Positions 1 through 14,899 of a stretch of DNA of 64,000 nucleotides are shown here, one piece after another. The first letter of the stretch is position 1, and every line of letters begins with the position of its first letter. The stretch comes from Fennellomyces sp. T-0311 (Eukaryota > Mucoromycota > Mucoromycetes > Mucorales > Lichtheimiaceae): positions 124,001-188,000 of the forward strand of contig JALLLT010000041.1 of assembly GCA_025266875.1 (NCBI GenBank). The letters are read 5' to 3'. The notes under the pieces were generated by a model. That model was not told where the DNA came from, did no database searches, and worked only from the letters and a program-made list of their open reading frames with translations. A program made the position numbers and the translations under genes.

Positions 1-1610
<1,610 letters not shown>

Positions 1611-4500
1611 GATGAAGTAAAGATTGAAGCGAGAAGAAAGGGAGAAGAACTAGACGGCGGATATGATCAAAGTTCCTTTTATAGAGCTGTCTCTTTTTCG
1701 GATCACGTCAAAGCCATTTTTCACTCCGCGGAGTATAGTTTTTTTTTGAAGCTCTGGATCGCTTTCCGCGGATGCTCCCAAAATAGATTTCGCTTATCGC
1801 TTCCCCCCACTTTTTGCCTCAACCCCCCCACAAGAGCAGGGCAAATTTAGCAAAGCACCAAAGAGCCGTGTAACCTAGGCAATTAATTCGGAATTTGTAA
1901 AATAAATGCTAAGCGACTTGGACCGTTGGTTGCTATGAGCGCACACGCATGCCACACCCGGTCTCTCTATGCAGTTAACCACTGCAGTACCTGCGTCAAT
2001 CAAGTATAAGTGCAGCTTTCCGGAACAGCCCCCCTTTTTTTCAACATGTTTGATCTTATCGCTCGATTGCTTGTTCCAATAGAAACATTGTCGTTGATGA
2101 TGGATAGCAGCCAGAAGGAGTGCACGTGTGGGTCGCTCCGACACGACCGGGTGCAAATGGCCCTTTGGCATTTCCTTAATTTCGGTTCCCAACGCTATAA
2201 ATATCACACATGATAACTTCTTTTTCCCTTTTGCCCAGTCGACAACTATTCCCTTATCAAGGTTCCGCGGGGAACATATATGTGTATATGGATTCTTTCC
2301 TCCATCGCCGTCATAGACATGCAAACCCCCTGTGTTTTTTTCTCACTCTCGCATGTTTGATCGATTACAACCCTTAGTTGTCGACCGAGCGGAGATCAGG
2401 ACTGATACGTCAAAACTTAGCCCGTGCGTTTCCTTTTCCCTCGTGCTTTGCTTTTCACAGAGTCATCCCTCATACACCTCCGATCTTTTGCCATTTATCA
2501 ATCTGTATTGCAAGTTACACCGCAGGTCGAGAAGCATAAATGTGATAGCGCTGCATAAAAAAAAACTTTTTTTTGTTTGTTAGGAATTGTTGGGAAATTT
2601 AATGCAGTCAAAAGCCCGATTTTTTGTGGATTTTTGTATGGCGTGATATGTTGAGAGCAGATCAGTTGTGTATATTCCCGCAGGAATATATATCGATAGC
2701 TTGAAGAAGACACTGGTTATTACAAATCCAACGCGAATACCCAGTAAATAACGGCCCTTGCGTAATCGTGTAACATTCTGCTCATCTAGATTTATAAACC
2801 TTCTGCCTATATTCGCTGTCATGCCAGATCTCATGGCTTATCGTGATTTGTTCATTTGATCGTATATATATATTCCAGCTTAAAATGGTTCATTTTAGGG
2901 ATACTGTCGGTGTCTGCTGCACGTTTTTTTTTCGGCGATTCATAACAAGATATATAAATGTGCTTTCAAGGTGCTACAAGAAAATACCCACGATGATTTA
3001 CTGCACAAGAAGCAATTCAAAAATAACTTTACGTCTCTACACGCTTTTTTATATGAACAACATGAAAAAACACATGTGTCGCGACAGTCTTCCCAGCTGG
3101 ATTGAAGCTACACAAAGATCCACTCGTATGCTTGGCCTTCTATTTCCCACTTTAAAGCAACCCAAATCCCCGCCACAAAATAGTCCATTTGGTGTGACAG
3201 ACTCAGCAAAATATATGGGCCCCATTCGCTTTTACCAATGCTTAACAAGCATGAGCTGATTAACGGTCAACAAAAAAATATATCAGCATCATTGAGGCAA
3301 ATGTCAAAAATAACTTATTTTCGTGAGCGTTGTATGTTTCATTATACTTCAAACATGGTACACGGTTTTGCACCAAGTTAATTAACCTAGGTTCCTCCGA
3401 TTCGACCAAGAAAATACGTATTTCAAAGGCTAGCAATCAAAGTTTAACATTAGTGTATCCGCATTTGGTGATAAAGATAGAATTTAATTGTATGATTGAG
3501 TTGGAAAAGGGTAAGATCCGTCCACTTTTATGAATTTTGATTGTTATGAACGGTCAACATAATGGCTAAGGAAACGACAGTTCTTTAGAGCAGCGGTAAA
3601 AGTATGCTTACCACAACACATACGCCTGAAGGACTGCGGACATTGGAGAAAGCAATGATGGCTCATGCAACAATATGCATATTTAACACCAGCGCAATTT
3701 CATCAGAGGGCGCATTGTCTTCAACCTTCTGATTAAGAGGTAAAGTAAACGTGTCAATGCCGTGTTTCACTCCGTCTGCGGGTTACTATACTTGGAGTAA
3801 CCTCATTCCAAGAATGAGAATCCATTAAAGCATGTGTCTCAAGGCCTGGAGTCCAACAATCGAAAATTCTAGTATGGTGTTCGAAAAACTTTTATCTATT
3901 TATAGCACTTTAACATGAAATTCAAAAATGGTATGCACATGGAGCGGATTTCATTTTGGATGAGCTTTGTATAGCAAGGACAAGACGCTCGTCGACCATG
4001 GATGATGGGAAAGATTATTATGATCCAATTGTTCGGTGTTGAGTCACTTTTTAGTTTTGGCTTCAAAAATTTGTACAACGGATTGATTGTTTAACACATA
4101 CTGCTCGGGCCGCGTAGCTCAACTTTTTTTGTCGGGGAAACGGACAAAAGTTGTTATTTAAAAAAAGCTAGATCGAAAAGATAGCTGCTTTCCTCAGCAA
4201 ATAGTATGTATGTAATATACATTGCGCATATCGAGTAAAGAAAGAGTTGATTAACGTTGTACAGATCCATCGACCAGGGCCAAATCTCTCTCGATGTAAC
4301 AAGTTCATAATCACCGGGAGTTGGGTGCTTATCTGCCCATCTTCACAGCAGCATATCCTCCGTGCACATCGATCTGATTAGCATTAAGAGTTGGTCTATT
4401 TAATGCCATGTTTTTATAGTTTAAAAGCTACTACTTATTTCTGGGAGATATCAGACCTGATCCTATAGGTATCAAGTATCACCCTTGCGTTTCTTATGTT
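1611..4500. other. Long intergenic stretch upstream of GFA1
   Basis: AT-rich sequence with only short unrelated open frames and no family I recognise. The first few hundred bases upstream of 1610 must hold the GFA1 promoter, but no TATA box or factor site stands out. The longest open frame (1875-2324, minus, 149 codons) has low-complexity runs and no recognisable motif, so it is not called as a gene. Confidence 0.5.
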
Positions 4501-6401
4501 TTTAACATTACAAAATTATAGTTTCCATGCTTGATAAAGACCAAAATGGCAAAAAAAATAGTAGGTCGCTGTAGGAGGAGATTGTAGAAAACGCCGATGA
4601 CTACTTTCATGTTGATCTTTCGGATCCTGTACAACTACACTTTTCATGCGTGATTTCTTGAGAGTGAGCGGGCAAGTCTCGGGTGAGGCTTCTAGTACTT
4701 GATTGCCTTCGTCTTTCGGATGCATCAGGTTGTCCATCTCGTAAAAAAGAACTCGGAATATGGCTAGCCATACTTGCTCCCATTAGCCTTGGATGTATTC
4801 GACTTCTGAGCACGGTAGGCAGTTCAGGATAGAGTTGATGGGATATGTGGCAGCACCTAGCTCTCGTATATTGCCGAGTGGATCCAATAGTCCTCGCATA
4901 TGTGTCTCATGAACGGAGAGGTAGCAAAGTATTCTCAATTAGCCACAAGAGTACGTCAGTGGGAGCCAGTGTGCCTTGCTTCTATATATTCTGAATGGTG
5001 ACCATGCTTACATACGCACAATAGCAATCCTCGACGACATATGTACTGAGTACGTCAAATCGACAGGAGAAGATTTGCGCTGTTACCATAAGCACAACGT
5101 GTAATAAGCCATGATTAAGCCCTACATATATTCATCGCGGATATCTCTGTTGAAGCATTTAGGAGACTTCTTTTTTTCAAAATGATCGCCATGATGGATA
5201 TATTTGTTAGGGTATTTAGATGGCTCATCGTGCAGGGATCTCCTGGATTGATCCATTTGTACATTCTGCGTTGTTCAGTAGTCGAGCACAACGTGCATGA
5301 GTTTAATCAACAATATGATATTTATAGCTAGTAATGGAATTGAGGTCACATGCTTAGGGAGTTTGTTTGATGAAATGAAGCGAGCACTACCAATATTTTC
5401 ATTCCACGCGGTTTAAGCTCACACGAAGGTAAAAAATCTATTTATAAGTGTTCATCTAATTGACTTGTTTACTCAAGACATTTCGGTAATATACACTTGT
5501 CGCATTTGAGGGGAACCTTCACCGGCTACTCCGTCAGGAATACCACACCCCAACAGCAAGCTTCATGCATGATAGAAAAATTGGCTAGGCAAGCATGGGT
5601 AGCTCCATGCTCTTGTGAAGTGTGCAGACTGTATGTGAAGAGAAGTTACTAAATTTAACTAGGCAACTATCCTGGCTATTACGAATCGACGAGTTGAGCG
5701 ATCACCTTTGGATGGCGTTACATTGTATCATATGTATCAGTAGGGGCACGATGTACACTTCGTTTTGCTGGCACTGAACCGTATTGGCTAGTTCTGCTGA
5801 TCAAAGTAGTTTGGAGGACTCCAATATCGCCAGTACTCGGATATTTGGAGATTAAAAATTAAATCACGGTCGATAGGAGTAAGTGACAAACTTGTAAGAC
5901 GACGGTAACTAGAGAGCTCATTAATAGAATTGGGTAGGCAGTCAGACAGGATAACGCACCGCTAAGATACATCGTAGGGATAAAATCATTTAGATGACTG
6001 GATATATCCAAACTATTCAAGTTAGCAGGTGGTTTAAAGTGTCTTTTTACAATCCTGGCCGCTTTTTATTGAGCGTAGCAAGATACCCAGTGGATCAAGC
6101 AACAGCTAGCAAATGTTTTAGCAGCGGTAAGTTCTCTTTCGTCGACATACTGGCTTTGTCTCTCATAGTTGAAAAAGTATAAATTTTATTTGGAAGACTT
6201 TTTGACCTGCTCCAATAGGTATATGGTCGCTTCCTTGCGGTACAAATGTATAGATATAAAAGGGTATCTGGTGCCATGTCTGAAAAAACCCCTTACGGGG
6301 AAAAAGACAGGCCGATATCGAAACGTTGCGAAGAGTTATAGAATTAGAGAGAAGAAAAACAGTGTAGGTAGAATATCAATAATGTAAACGTGGGTATCAC
6401 C
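4501..6401. other. Intergenic sequence, no supported gene
   Basis: AT-rich. A 73-codon minus-strand frame (4516-4737, beginning MDNLMHPKDEGNQ) has a somewhat protein-like composition, but I see no splice partners or recognisable domain. Part of a weak diverged repeat (around 6150-6300) lies here. Confidence 0.4.
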
Positions 6402-6660
6402 CTAAGTGTGGTGGTTTGTACGTGCTGATGGTCCGCCTTGAAGAGCTTCTTCCGGTTCCGGTTCATCGTCATCGTACTGCGCATCTTTATGGCTCAGTCT
6501 ATCAACCTTGCGGAGGACATGCAAAAGTGCGGGCCACGCCTTCTCCCATTTGCCCCGGGTCAGTCCGTTATTTGAACGCGGAAGGCTGTTCAATATAAAG
6601 TCGATCACCTGTGTATTGCTTTGTTGGTCAGCTTTGTCTCACATAGGTGCGTGATACATC
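6402..6660 (-). pseudogene. Coding-like relic, unrecognised
   Basis: A short minus-strand frame reads like real protein, with a basic Trp-containing stretch (LTRGKWEKAWPALLHVLRKV) followed by an acidic tail (YDDDEPEPEEAL), and is more GC-rich than the surrounding DNA. It stays open upstream to about position 6645, where an in-frame TGA occurs, and has no convincing start codon. It could be one surviving exon of a dead gene or mobile element, or chance. No family is recognised. Confidence 0.22.
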
Positions 6661-7650
6661 TTTGCCACATGCGTTTCTATTCAAAAAGCGTAAATTTTTA
6701 GGAACGAACAGTTACGAACATTGTAACATTGAAAAACCCCCTCAGGGTCCAATTTAGATACTTGTTGAGCACATTGGATTAAGCTAAACTTCTCGATGCT
6801 ATTGTTTTTCATAATGAGGTATATCAATGTCGATGGTTTTCTCTGTTGCTACACATAGTACCATCATTTCCTATTTTCGGTTCGCATATGGTTTCTGTAT
6901 TTCCTTCACATCACCACCTATTTCTTTACATGAGACCCCAAGGACAACCTTCTTATTCTATTATACCGTACAGTTTACACGATATCAATCTTCTGCTGGG
7001 ATCATTTCAAGATATCTCACCAAATTGTATTGTGTATCCAGCACAACCTATTATTATTGTCTTAACCCCCGACTCGTATTTCGGGGTTGGGGAGACCGGA
7101 GGACACGCTGATAATGCCTGGCCTTTACGTGCCTCAGTCAAAGATGCTCGCCAGAATAGAGCTGCCTGAAGGGTCAAGGCCTTGTATACGTGACCGATCG
7201 AAGGCACCCGAACACAGTCGGCTCACGTCCGCTGCGAGCCCGGCGTATTTTATGGTACAAGACTTATAAATCACCCAGGATCTGTAATTAAGTACGGAAC
7301 CTGAGAGTTTATACGTATATTTATCTAAATAATGACTTATCCTTACTGGATGGATAACACAATTTAATTTCGCCCAAATAGATATTATCGAAAGAAGTCT
7401 TAAAAGATATATATATATATATATATATATATCATTAAAACAGACACTTAGTAGATCATTTGTCTATTGATCAAGAAGAAAAATCCCTTGATCCGTTCGA
7501 TATTGAATTCAGTTGCCTTTTGCGCCCTTTGCAAATGTGTTACGAGTTACGTTAATCCAACTTTAAGCGTTATTGTATACTCATTACAATTCCGAGATGG
7601 TATTTATTGGTAGCGAATACATTTAATATAGTGCACAGCTCCTGGCAGAA
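6661..7650. other. Intergenic sequence with a GC-richer island
   Basis: Mostly AT-rich. The stretch at about 7065-7260 is clearly more GC-rich than its flanks and open in more than one frame, but no product is recognisable. An (AT)n run follows at 7407-7432. Confidence 0.4.
7407..7432. repeat. (AT)n microsatellite
   Basis: Uninterrupted alternating A and T for about 13 units within the gene-poor region. A simple-sequence repeat; no function is inferred. Confidence 0.9.
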
Positions 7651-8519
7651 TTACTCCCAGCAAAAAAGTTCCCAAGGAAATGTTGACAGGTAGTCATCAA
7701 GAGATGACTGTACGCCCATCTGCACTGTACCCTTTGCCTCATTCGCCTGGAAAACGCTGACAACAGAGAGGTGTATTGTGAGACTTAACCCACAGCTAGA
7801 GTCATCGATCCCATTAGATGGTATAGCCAAATACAGGTACTCATTTCCACATAGACTATTAGAGTCCCAACCGCACACACTCTAGCTTTTCGGAAAAGCT
7901 GTGCTCAAATCGAAAGGGCGAACATCCATCCAAGGTGACCCAGGATTGAGCTCCCACAAACCGACGCTTGAAGCAGGGCAGGTATGAATACTGCCAGGAA
8001 GCAGGCTCGGGATGACTTGAAGCGAACGGATTGGGAACCACAGGAAGGTCGATCGCTACGAATGGGGAGCCTTGCACAATCCAGCCAGGAGGAGCATCGT
8101 TAACATACAATGGAGAAACGATCAGGTTTGCTGAACGGCCTAAACATTTCGCAGCAAGTCTATGCTGTTTTGCAGACACACAGAACAAAGCCAGTTGACC
8201 ATTTGTTATGAACCGCAAGCCAGGGGAAAAAGTAGTGAAAGCTCCTTAATTTTCTGTTACATTAGCTCTACATTGTGGCGTTCGCTTTCCTGGTGAAGCA
8301 GCCAAGGTCATACTCACAGCTCCGTTGGCTACTGAGGTCATTGATTTCTATTTGCACTAGTAAGTTAAAGGTCGGTACTGCTATTGGACTATTGCGCCGT
8401 AGACATTTGCCTTCCAGATCCTTTGTCATGCCGAGTCTTCGTGTTGCAAAGTTTTTGGTCACTGATTGTAGGATTTGAGGTGGAGGCACAGTTGATTCGA
8501 GCCAATGCGCTTTACTCAA
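7651..8519 (-). pseudogene. Candidate degraded gene, three consecutive minus-strand frames
   Basis: Three minus-strand open frames follow each other: 8268-8519, 7859-8218 and 7651-7878. The last two overlap by about 20 bases in different frames, as expected if a single-base frameshift split one reading frame. The peptides are protein-like: PPGWIVQGSPFVAIDLPVV and SWQYSYLPCFKRRF in the middle frame, then LCGNEYLYLAIPSNGIDDS in the last. There is no clear starting ATG and no domain I recognise. A donor-like GTGAGT follows the first frame, so some of the structure could be introns instead of decay. Function unknown. Confidence 0.3.
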
Positions 8520-9580
8520 TAAAGTGATACGAATAAAAGATGTCTGTAATGTACACTATGCCAGGACCGTTATGGATGGATATGAGCTTCATCCAGTTCT
8601 CTGCTTGAGTATCCATTCTTTCTTCATGTCGAAGAAGGACAAGCGGTTCTAGACTTTAGATCGGTGATCTTATTATATCGGTGGGAGCTTGGTCATGTGT
8701 AGCTCGCGGGTCGATTAATATAGCAAGAAAGCTGTTGCGTAAATACTTGCTTTACGATGTCAGTACCAGGTTATTCAGATATACAAGGTCAAAGGTGAGC
8801 CATATTTTACTTGCTTAAAACATGGGAGCTGTATAAGCACGATCCAAGCAAAAGTGAATCTTGATCGCATAGCAGCACAGTAGTATTATGCTCATATTTC
8901 TTTATGCAACTCTAAGTACAATGGTTAGCCTAGTATGCTGACTCAACCAATATACCCCAATTTCTGTGCAAGAGAAAGCCTCGAGAATCATTGAGTTTGA
9001 CAACACAATTCACGACAACAGCTCTTGTTGGTTTTTGTTGAATAGTGATGCATGAACGTCTCAATTATCAAGCATTATGTCGATGTCATCAAATAATGTA
9101 CGTAGATTTGAAAGCGTGTTATAACTTATCGTCAGCGCCATAACTTCTGGTAATAATCTCGCCATTCAACGTAATTCAATCCTCATGCTGACGGATATAT
9201 CATAAAAGCATCGGGTGTCCGCAGGTTACGTATGGTTCTTTCATCACTAGCTGTACACGCCATATTGCGTAGTCGGGAGTTTGCTACGATTTCTACAAGA
9301 ACTAGGCACTATCAGAAGTTTACCGATCGAATCCCTAGGCAGTCCTTTGTCCAATGCTCGGTAATACCGTGCCCATCTGCAACTGAAGAAGCAGCGACGC
9401 CTTCGTTTGAATTAGCCACGTTGAAACTTTAATTATTTCAAAATAACTTGGAGATCAAATGTGTAACAAAAATATGTACATAGCAACTTTGGCGTCCAAA
9501 CAACTTACATTGCTCCCTCACACGACCGAGCCTGCTGGAGGCTGATACATTTCACCGCAGCAGCAGTCTTACCAACAGTT
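8520..9580. other. Intergenic sequence
   Basis: No gene, RNA or repeat is recognised. It includes the 3' flank of the MTQ2-like gene. Confidence 0.5.
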
Positions 9581-10457
9581 TCAAGAAAGCGTGCGCTGTA
9601 TTTTCAAGATATACTGCCTCTCCCTACCGGCTCTCCGTTCCATAACAATCTCAGCCTTCATACCATATTGAGCACGCATGATTTCGGCTATCTCGGCTGG
9701 TCGGTTCTCATTAATAAGCAGCAAGTAAAGCACCCCCGTTGGTGACAGCAATTGCTATTAGCCGTATTAGTACAATGCAGATCATAGCGAGCGTAGAGGG
9801 AGCTTACCGGAACAAACGGCAAGAATGCATCAATCACCTGCCTTCCATCGACGCCACCGGCCCATGCAGCTTCAATACCATGACTACCTACTTCTTCTGG
9901 TGGTGTCACTGCATAGGGCGGGTTAAAACACAAGATATCAACTGCATGCTCAAGCCGGGGTAAAAGCGACTCAGCCAAAGATGTTTGGATCGATTCGATT
10001 GTCCTGATTTTGTTTTGATGAGCCGTGCGTTGAGTTGCTTGGCAGGCGTAGTTATTTATATCCGTCGTAAGAAACACTATTGCTTTGTCAATTTTTTTTG
10101 TTGGGATATGCAAGACGTGTACAAAAATAGCTTGCCTGCGTTTGCTTCGCCCACAATCTTGGCCAGCATAGTGGTAACGCATCCCGATCCCGATCTAACA
10201 AAGGAAAACCATGAGTTTCATTATAACGAAACAAAAAAAAAGACCGTTACCCGATCTCTAAACAAATGGTGGGGCGTTGTGTTTGAATCGTCTTTTCGTC
10301 TTGTTCAAGCGCGTCCAACAGTAAAAACGTGTCCTCTTTATCATTTGTCAAATAAAATAAAACTAAATTGCCATGGCGCTCGTTGCTTACCGGCAGGTTC
10401 ATAGACCTTGTCGAAATCTCGGCTGGTCAGGTGCGACAGATCAGGTGTTGGGATCAT
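9581..10457 (-). CDS. MTQ2: eRF1 glutamine methyltransferase, Mtq2/N6AMT1 (HemK2) family
   Basis: SAM-dependent methyltransferase expected to methylate the Gln of the GGQ motif of release factor eRF1, with Trm112 as partner. Five exons (10391-10457, 10251-10335, 10136-10194, 9808-10076, 9581-9754) give 217 residues, close to the about 220 of the family. Visible motifs: DFDKVYEPAEDTFLLLDAL at the N-terminus, LEIGSGSGCVTTMLAK (SAM-binding motif I), FLTTDINNYACQAT (motif II acidic residue), the catalytic NPPY in DILCFNPPYAVTPPEEVG, and GIEAAWAGGVDGRQVID. The third intron (10077-10135) seems to begin GC rather than GT: only a GC donor at GCAG|GCAAGC keeps the frame. The gene is divergent to DAHP synthase. 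Family assignment is strong; the splice sites are inferred. Confidence 0.92.
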
Positions 10458-10585
10458 GACAACAGGAGTTGAGCAAGGAGCCGGGAGAGTCACACAGAGT
10501 CTTATTCACAATTTGACAACTTTTTGAGCTATATATATCCTGCCATTACTTGGGCTGCTTCTCTCTCTCTTTTATTGCTGTAGAG
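10458..10585. promoter_or_regulatory. Shared divergent promoter of the MTQ2-like and DAHP synthase genes
   Basis: Only 128 bp separates the two start codons. A TATATATA run (10531-10538) lies about 50 bp before the DAHP synthase ATG and a CT-rich tract (about 10558-10571) follows it. GAGTCA at 10487-10492 reads TGACTCT on the other strand, like a Gcn4/CPC1-type site of amino-acid biosynthesis genes. That would fit DAHP synthase regulation, but one short match is weak evidence. Confidence 0.5.
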
Positions 10586-11769
<1,184 letters not shown>

Positions 11770-11828
11770 GGAAAATCAATGCAAAAATACAAACTTTAAT
11801 GTGAAATAATACGGTTGTGAGATGTGTG

Positions 11829-13221
11829 TTAGTTTTGATGTGTCATGACTCGTTCCAGCGATGGCTTGATGGCTTGTATTTTCTCCATAAGTACGTTGAT
11901 GGCCAGAGGGAAAAGATCTTGGGGTGGAATAATGCCGGTAGTTTCGACATTGACTAGATAGCATATCAGTCTCTGTCTTATAACCTTACAAGCGAAGCAC
12001 TTACAAATGAAATGATCTCGTACTCGTGTCAATCGCACTTTGCCTTCGAACTCTTTGTGTCGCAGTACTTCTCGACTAACTGTATCTTTGCGGGCATTGA
12101 CCACCTTGGCAACTTTCTCTCCATTCTCTTCCACTACATCAACGACGCCAGGCACAAAGCACTTTTGGAAACGGTATGCGGCATCACCAGTGATCGGTTG
12201 TAAAATGGTAATTTCTGGCAATAATCGGTACGAAGCTGTTGCTACGGGAGACCACTTGGCGTGTTCCTGTCCGATGCCTTTATGACAGTGAAGTTCCATA
12301 TCAATCTCCTGACCCGGTCGAAGCTTTGCGATCAAGATGTCGTCCTGGACGGGGCGGATCGGGTTATCGGCGTACTTTTCGCCCTGCGAACCCTTGGGTT
12401 CCCATACCAAATCACCCGAGTATACTAACAATACCACTTAGCCCACGGACATTTCCCAATTCTTCTTGAGATTTTACCATGGCTATTGATATATTTCTTT
12501 TTGGGGTCGGTTTCGTCGGGCGAGGCGCTGGGGTTGTTTTCGCATTTCACTTTAAGTCTGAATACGATTGTGTTCAAGTCGGTGGGACCTTCGTCATCTA
12601 CACCCTCTCTCCTATCAGTTCCTCTTTTCTGTAACAATAAAGACGTTCATTTTACCAGACTTAAAGTTGAATAGCTGAGGATCGGCAAGAATGGGAATCA
12701 AACCCAAACGATGCGCTAGCACTTCGTCGTGGATAATGGATGTATTGTTGATCACGTAAACTTTCTCGATCGCCATAGTGGGAACCTTGAAAGACCACAA
12801 TGTTAGCGTTGCTTTCCTCAATGTCGATCAGGAATACATACCTCTGAGATCAAGATTCGGCGGAATGCGTTGGCGATCGAAGCGTCGACACCGACAAGAT
12901 CAAATTCCATATTGTCAGGAGTTAAGCGATTGATCTTGATTTTAAGATTCTGTGGACAATGTCTGCGTTAAACTGGCTGTCTTATTTCGTAGTTCAAGTG
13001 TATACCTTCTTGAATTCTTCAACATCCCAGGCATTGTTAATACCAGGATACTGGTGCGGGTAATCACTGCCGCTGACCTGTCAAGTTTATGTAAGTTATT
13101 ATTTGTCCGAGTCGTTTCCCTTCGTTGCCAAAAGTTAATTTACACTAAAGACGCGATCGCGTTCAATGATAACGCGTGTGCGAAGTAATTCGACGTTTTC
13201 TGGCAGTTGGGCACCGGACAT
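11829..13221 (-). CDS. RPC40: RNA polymerase I and III subunit AC40
   Basis: Alpha-like assembly subunit shared by Pol I and Pol III, which pairs with AC19. Seven exons (13144-13221, 13006-13077, 12842-12949, 12656-12785, 12478-12606, 12005-12424, 11829-11953) give 353 residues versus 335 in yeast. The dimerisation region reads [20 protein letters not shown], then [17 protein letters not shown]; later blocks are [33 protein letters not shown] and [17 protein letters not shown] (here [13 protein letters not shown]). The acceptor of the fourth intron (GAGAG before 12606) is the least certain; it was picked because it alone keeps the frame. The gene is convergent with DAHP synthase. Confidence 0.94.
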
Positions 13222-14067
13222 GCTGAATGTACAAGAAATAAAAAAAGCCGGAGGCTCAAAGCCTTTTTTTCTGGCTAGTGTAACACTTTCACTTGCCGCA
13301 AGCCACATCCACATGGTATAGTGAATGGAGTACTTTACTAACCTCAAAGTATATGATAGCCACATTCTTTATTAGTAATGTAACGCTGTAGTCATGGTAT
13401 CCCATTCTAACCATAGCTACATAACAATTAATCCTGTGCACGTAATTCGTACTGTAGAAAGTCATAGAGGGCGTCAACGCAGAGAAAAACATTGTATGCA
13501 TCCTTGCTGCTTCAATGATTATAGCAACTTGTATCTTTATGATGTGCACACACACACACACACACACACATATCTATATATATATATGTAAATGGTTTAT
13601 AGCTATAAGGTAATGATTTGCTGCTGAGCAAGGAAGTAATGCGCACTGAATACATAACATCTGATTTCATCATGCATAGAGCCCAGGTGAGGAGCGGCCT
13701 CGTTTTTTTTTTGCGCTGTCCGAGTGCGGTGGTGGGTGGTGCCAAGACACTGTAGTAATAAAAGGAATAGTTACTGAGCCTGTATCTGCAAATGTAAATG
13801 GACCAAAACAAAGGCAGTGCCTTGGAAGACTATCCTGACAGCTTTTTTTCCTGAATAGAAGCAGGTCTAGCGATTGGATTTCCTTGGCGTATTCGCATAC
13901 ATGCTTTACAGAGAATATAAAGACGAACTCAATGGTGCCAGCAGCTAGTCAAATGGGGACTATGTTCTTAAGTTTTTGCTGTGTCTATTATTATGATAGG
14001 GATGCAAGATTTATATGCACGAAGATTATGAGTAGACTATTCACAAAGTAAAAGATCGAAATGGGTT
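13222..14067. other. Intergenic region 5' of RPC40 and 3' of the NNF1-like gene
   Basis: Holds the RPC40 promoter and the downstream flank of the kinetochore gene. Apart from the microsatellite at 13547 I see no gene. Confidence 0.6.
13547..13588. repeat. (CA)12 followed by a short (TA)n microsatellite
   Basis: Twelve CA units (13547-13570) run directly into TATC and a short TA run. A simple-sequence repeat. Confidence 0.9.
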
Positions 14068-14899
14068 TTAGGTTAAACGTTCGACTAGATGTTCTAATTC
14101 ATCGGTGGGTATATGCATGGCAGCGTCAATTGTCTACGGTTGCGGTTGAGTAACAAACATCCTGACAGCAAATGACAAATTTACCTCTTCATATTGACTA
14201 AAGATACTGTTAATGTTTGTCTTTATAGCTGCTTGCCGATCTGCTTTCTCGGCCACTTCCTTCATTAATAACTTATTTTCTTCTCGTAACTACGCGACAC
14301 AATAAATGAGGTCAACATGGGTTATCAAAAATCCTTTTGGTGGTGCTTACCTTGGCATCAGTTTCACGTAACTGCGCTAATGCTTCCCATTTTAATTTGA
14401 CGCGTAGTGCTCGCGTCATTGCTGAAGGTTTCGGGACAGTCCTACAACCCATCGTTAATCATGTAGCCTAACGCAGCGTATCTGTTTACTTTTGTGGCGC
14501 GTTCGGCTTCTTTTTGGCTTCCTCAACAGCAGCTTCCAGCTTGTTGAGCTTGTCAACGAGATTTGATTCGGATACGATTTGGTCGAACGCTTTCTATGGA
14601 CGCTTGTCAGCTTCTAGCCCACGAAAAATGCTGGACATATACACTTTACTGTTGAATGTTCTCTGACGAATTCCATCACCTGCGCATGTGCATCGTTGAT
14701 AAGATGCCTGTTCTCCTTGGTGATTATGGGTTGTAAGCATTCGTCAAACGTTTCCAAACTTTTTGTTGTGCGTGAGTTGTTTGCTGTATACGGTGCAATC
14801 AGAATGTTACTTTAAAGATTCCAGAACGGTGTTCGCATATCGAAGGTTCAGCTTGTTAAGTTTATTTGCCCGCTTGCCAAGTTCTTGGTCTTCCATCAT
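14068..14899 (-). CDS. NNF1: Kinetochore MIS12/MIND complex subunit, Nnf1/PMF1-like
   Basis: Probable outer-kinetochore linker subunit. Six exons (14811-14899, 14650-14758, 14490-14593, 14351-14441, 14185-14289, 14068-14133) join to 187 residues with consistent phases. The order of features matches the PMF1/Nnf1 pattern as I recall it: a helical N-terminus with FDECLQPIITKENRHLINDA, then VMEFVREHS, a conserved-type segment QIVSESNLVDKLNKLE followed by EEAKKK and a Pro-rich hinge, and a C-terminal coiled coil (AQLRETDAKLREENKLLMKE). Homology is inferred from layout and short similarity, so a different small coiled-coil protein remains possible. The exon 2 donor could be GTAAAG or the in-frame GTGTAT six bases later. 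Divergent from the coiled-coil gene at 14957. Confidence 0.65.

Noticed and set aside
1875..2324. 149-codon minus-strand frame
   Set aside because: Basic, low-complexity composition and no motif or splice context; likely chance in the GFA1 upstream region.
4105..4160. tRNA-like start (GGGCCGCGTAGCTCAAC)
   Set aside because: Resembles an A box, but no anticodon arm, B box or acceptor pairing follows; a T run breaks the sequence at once.
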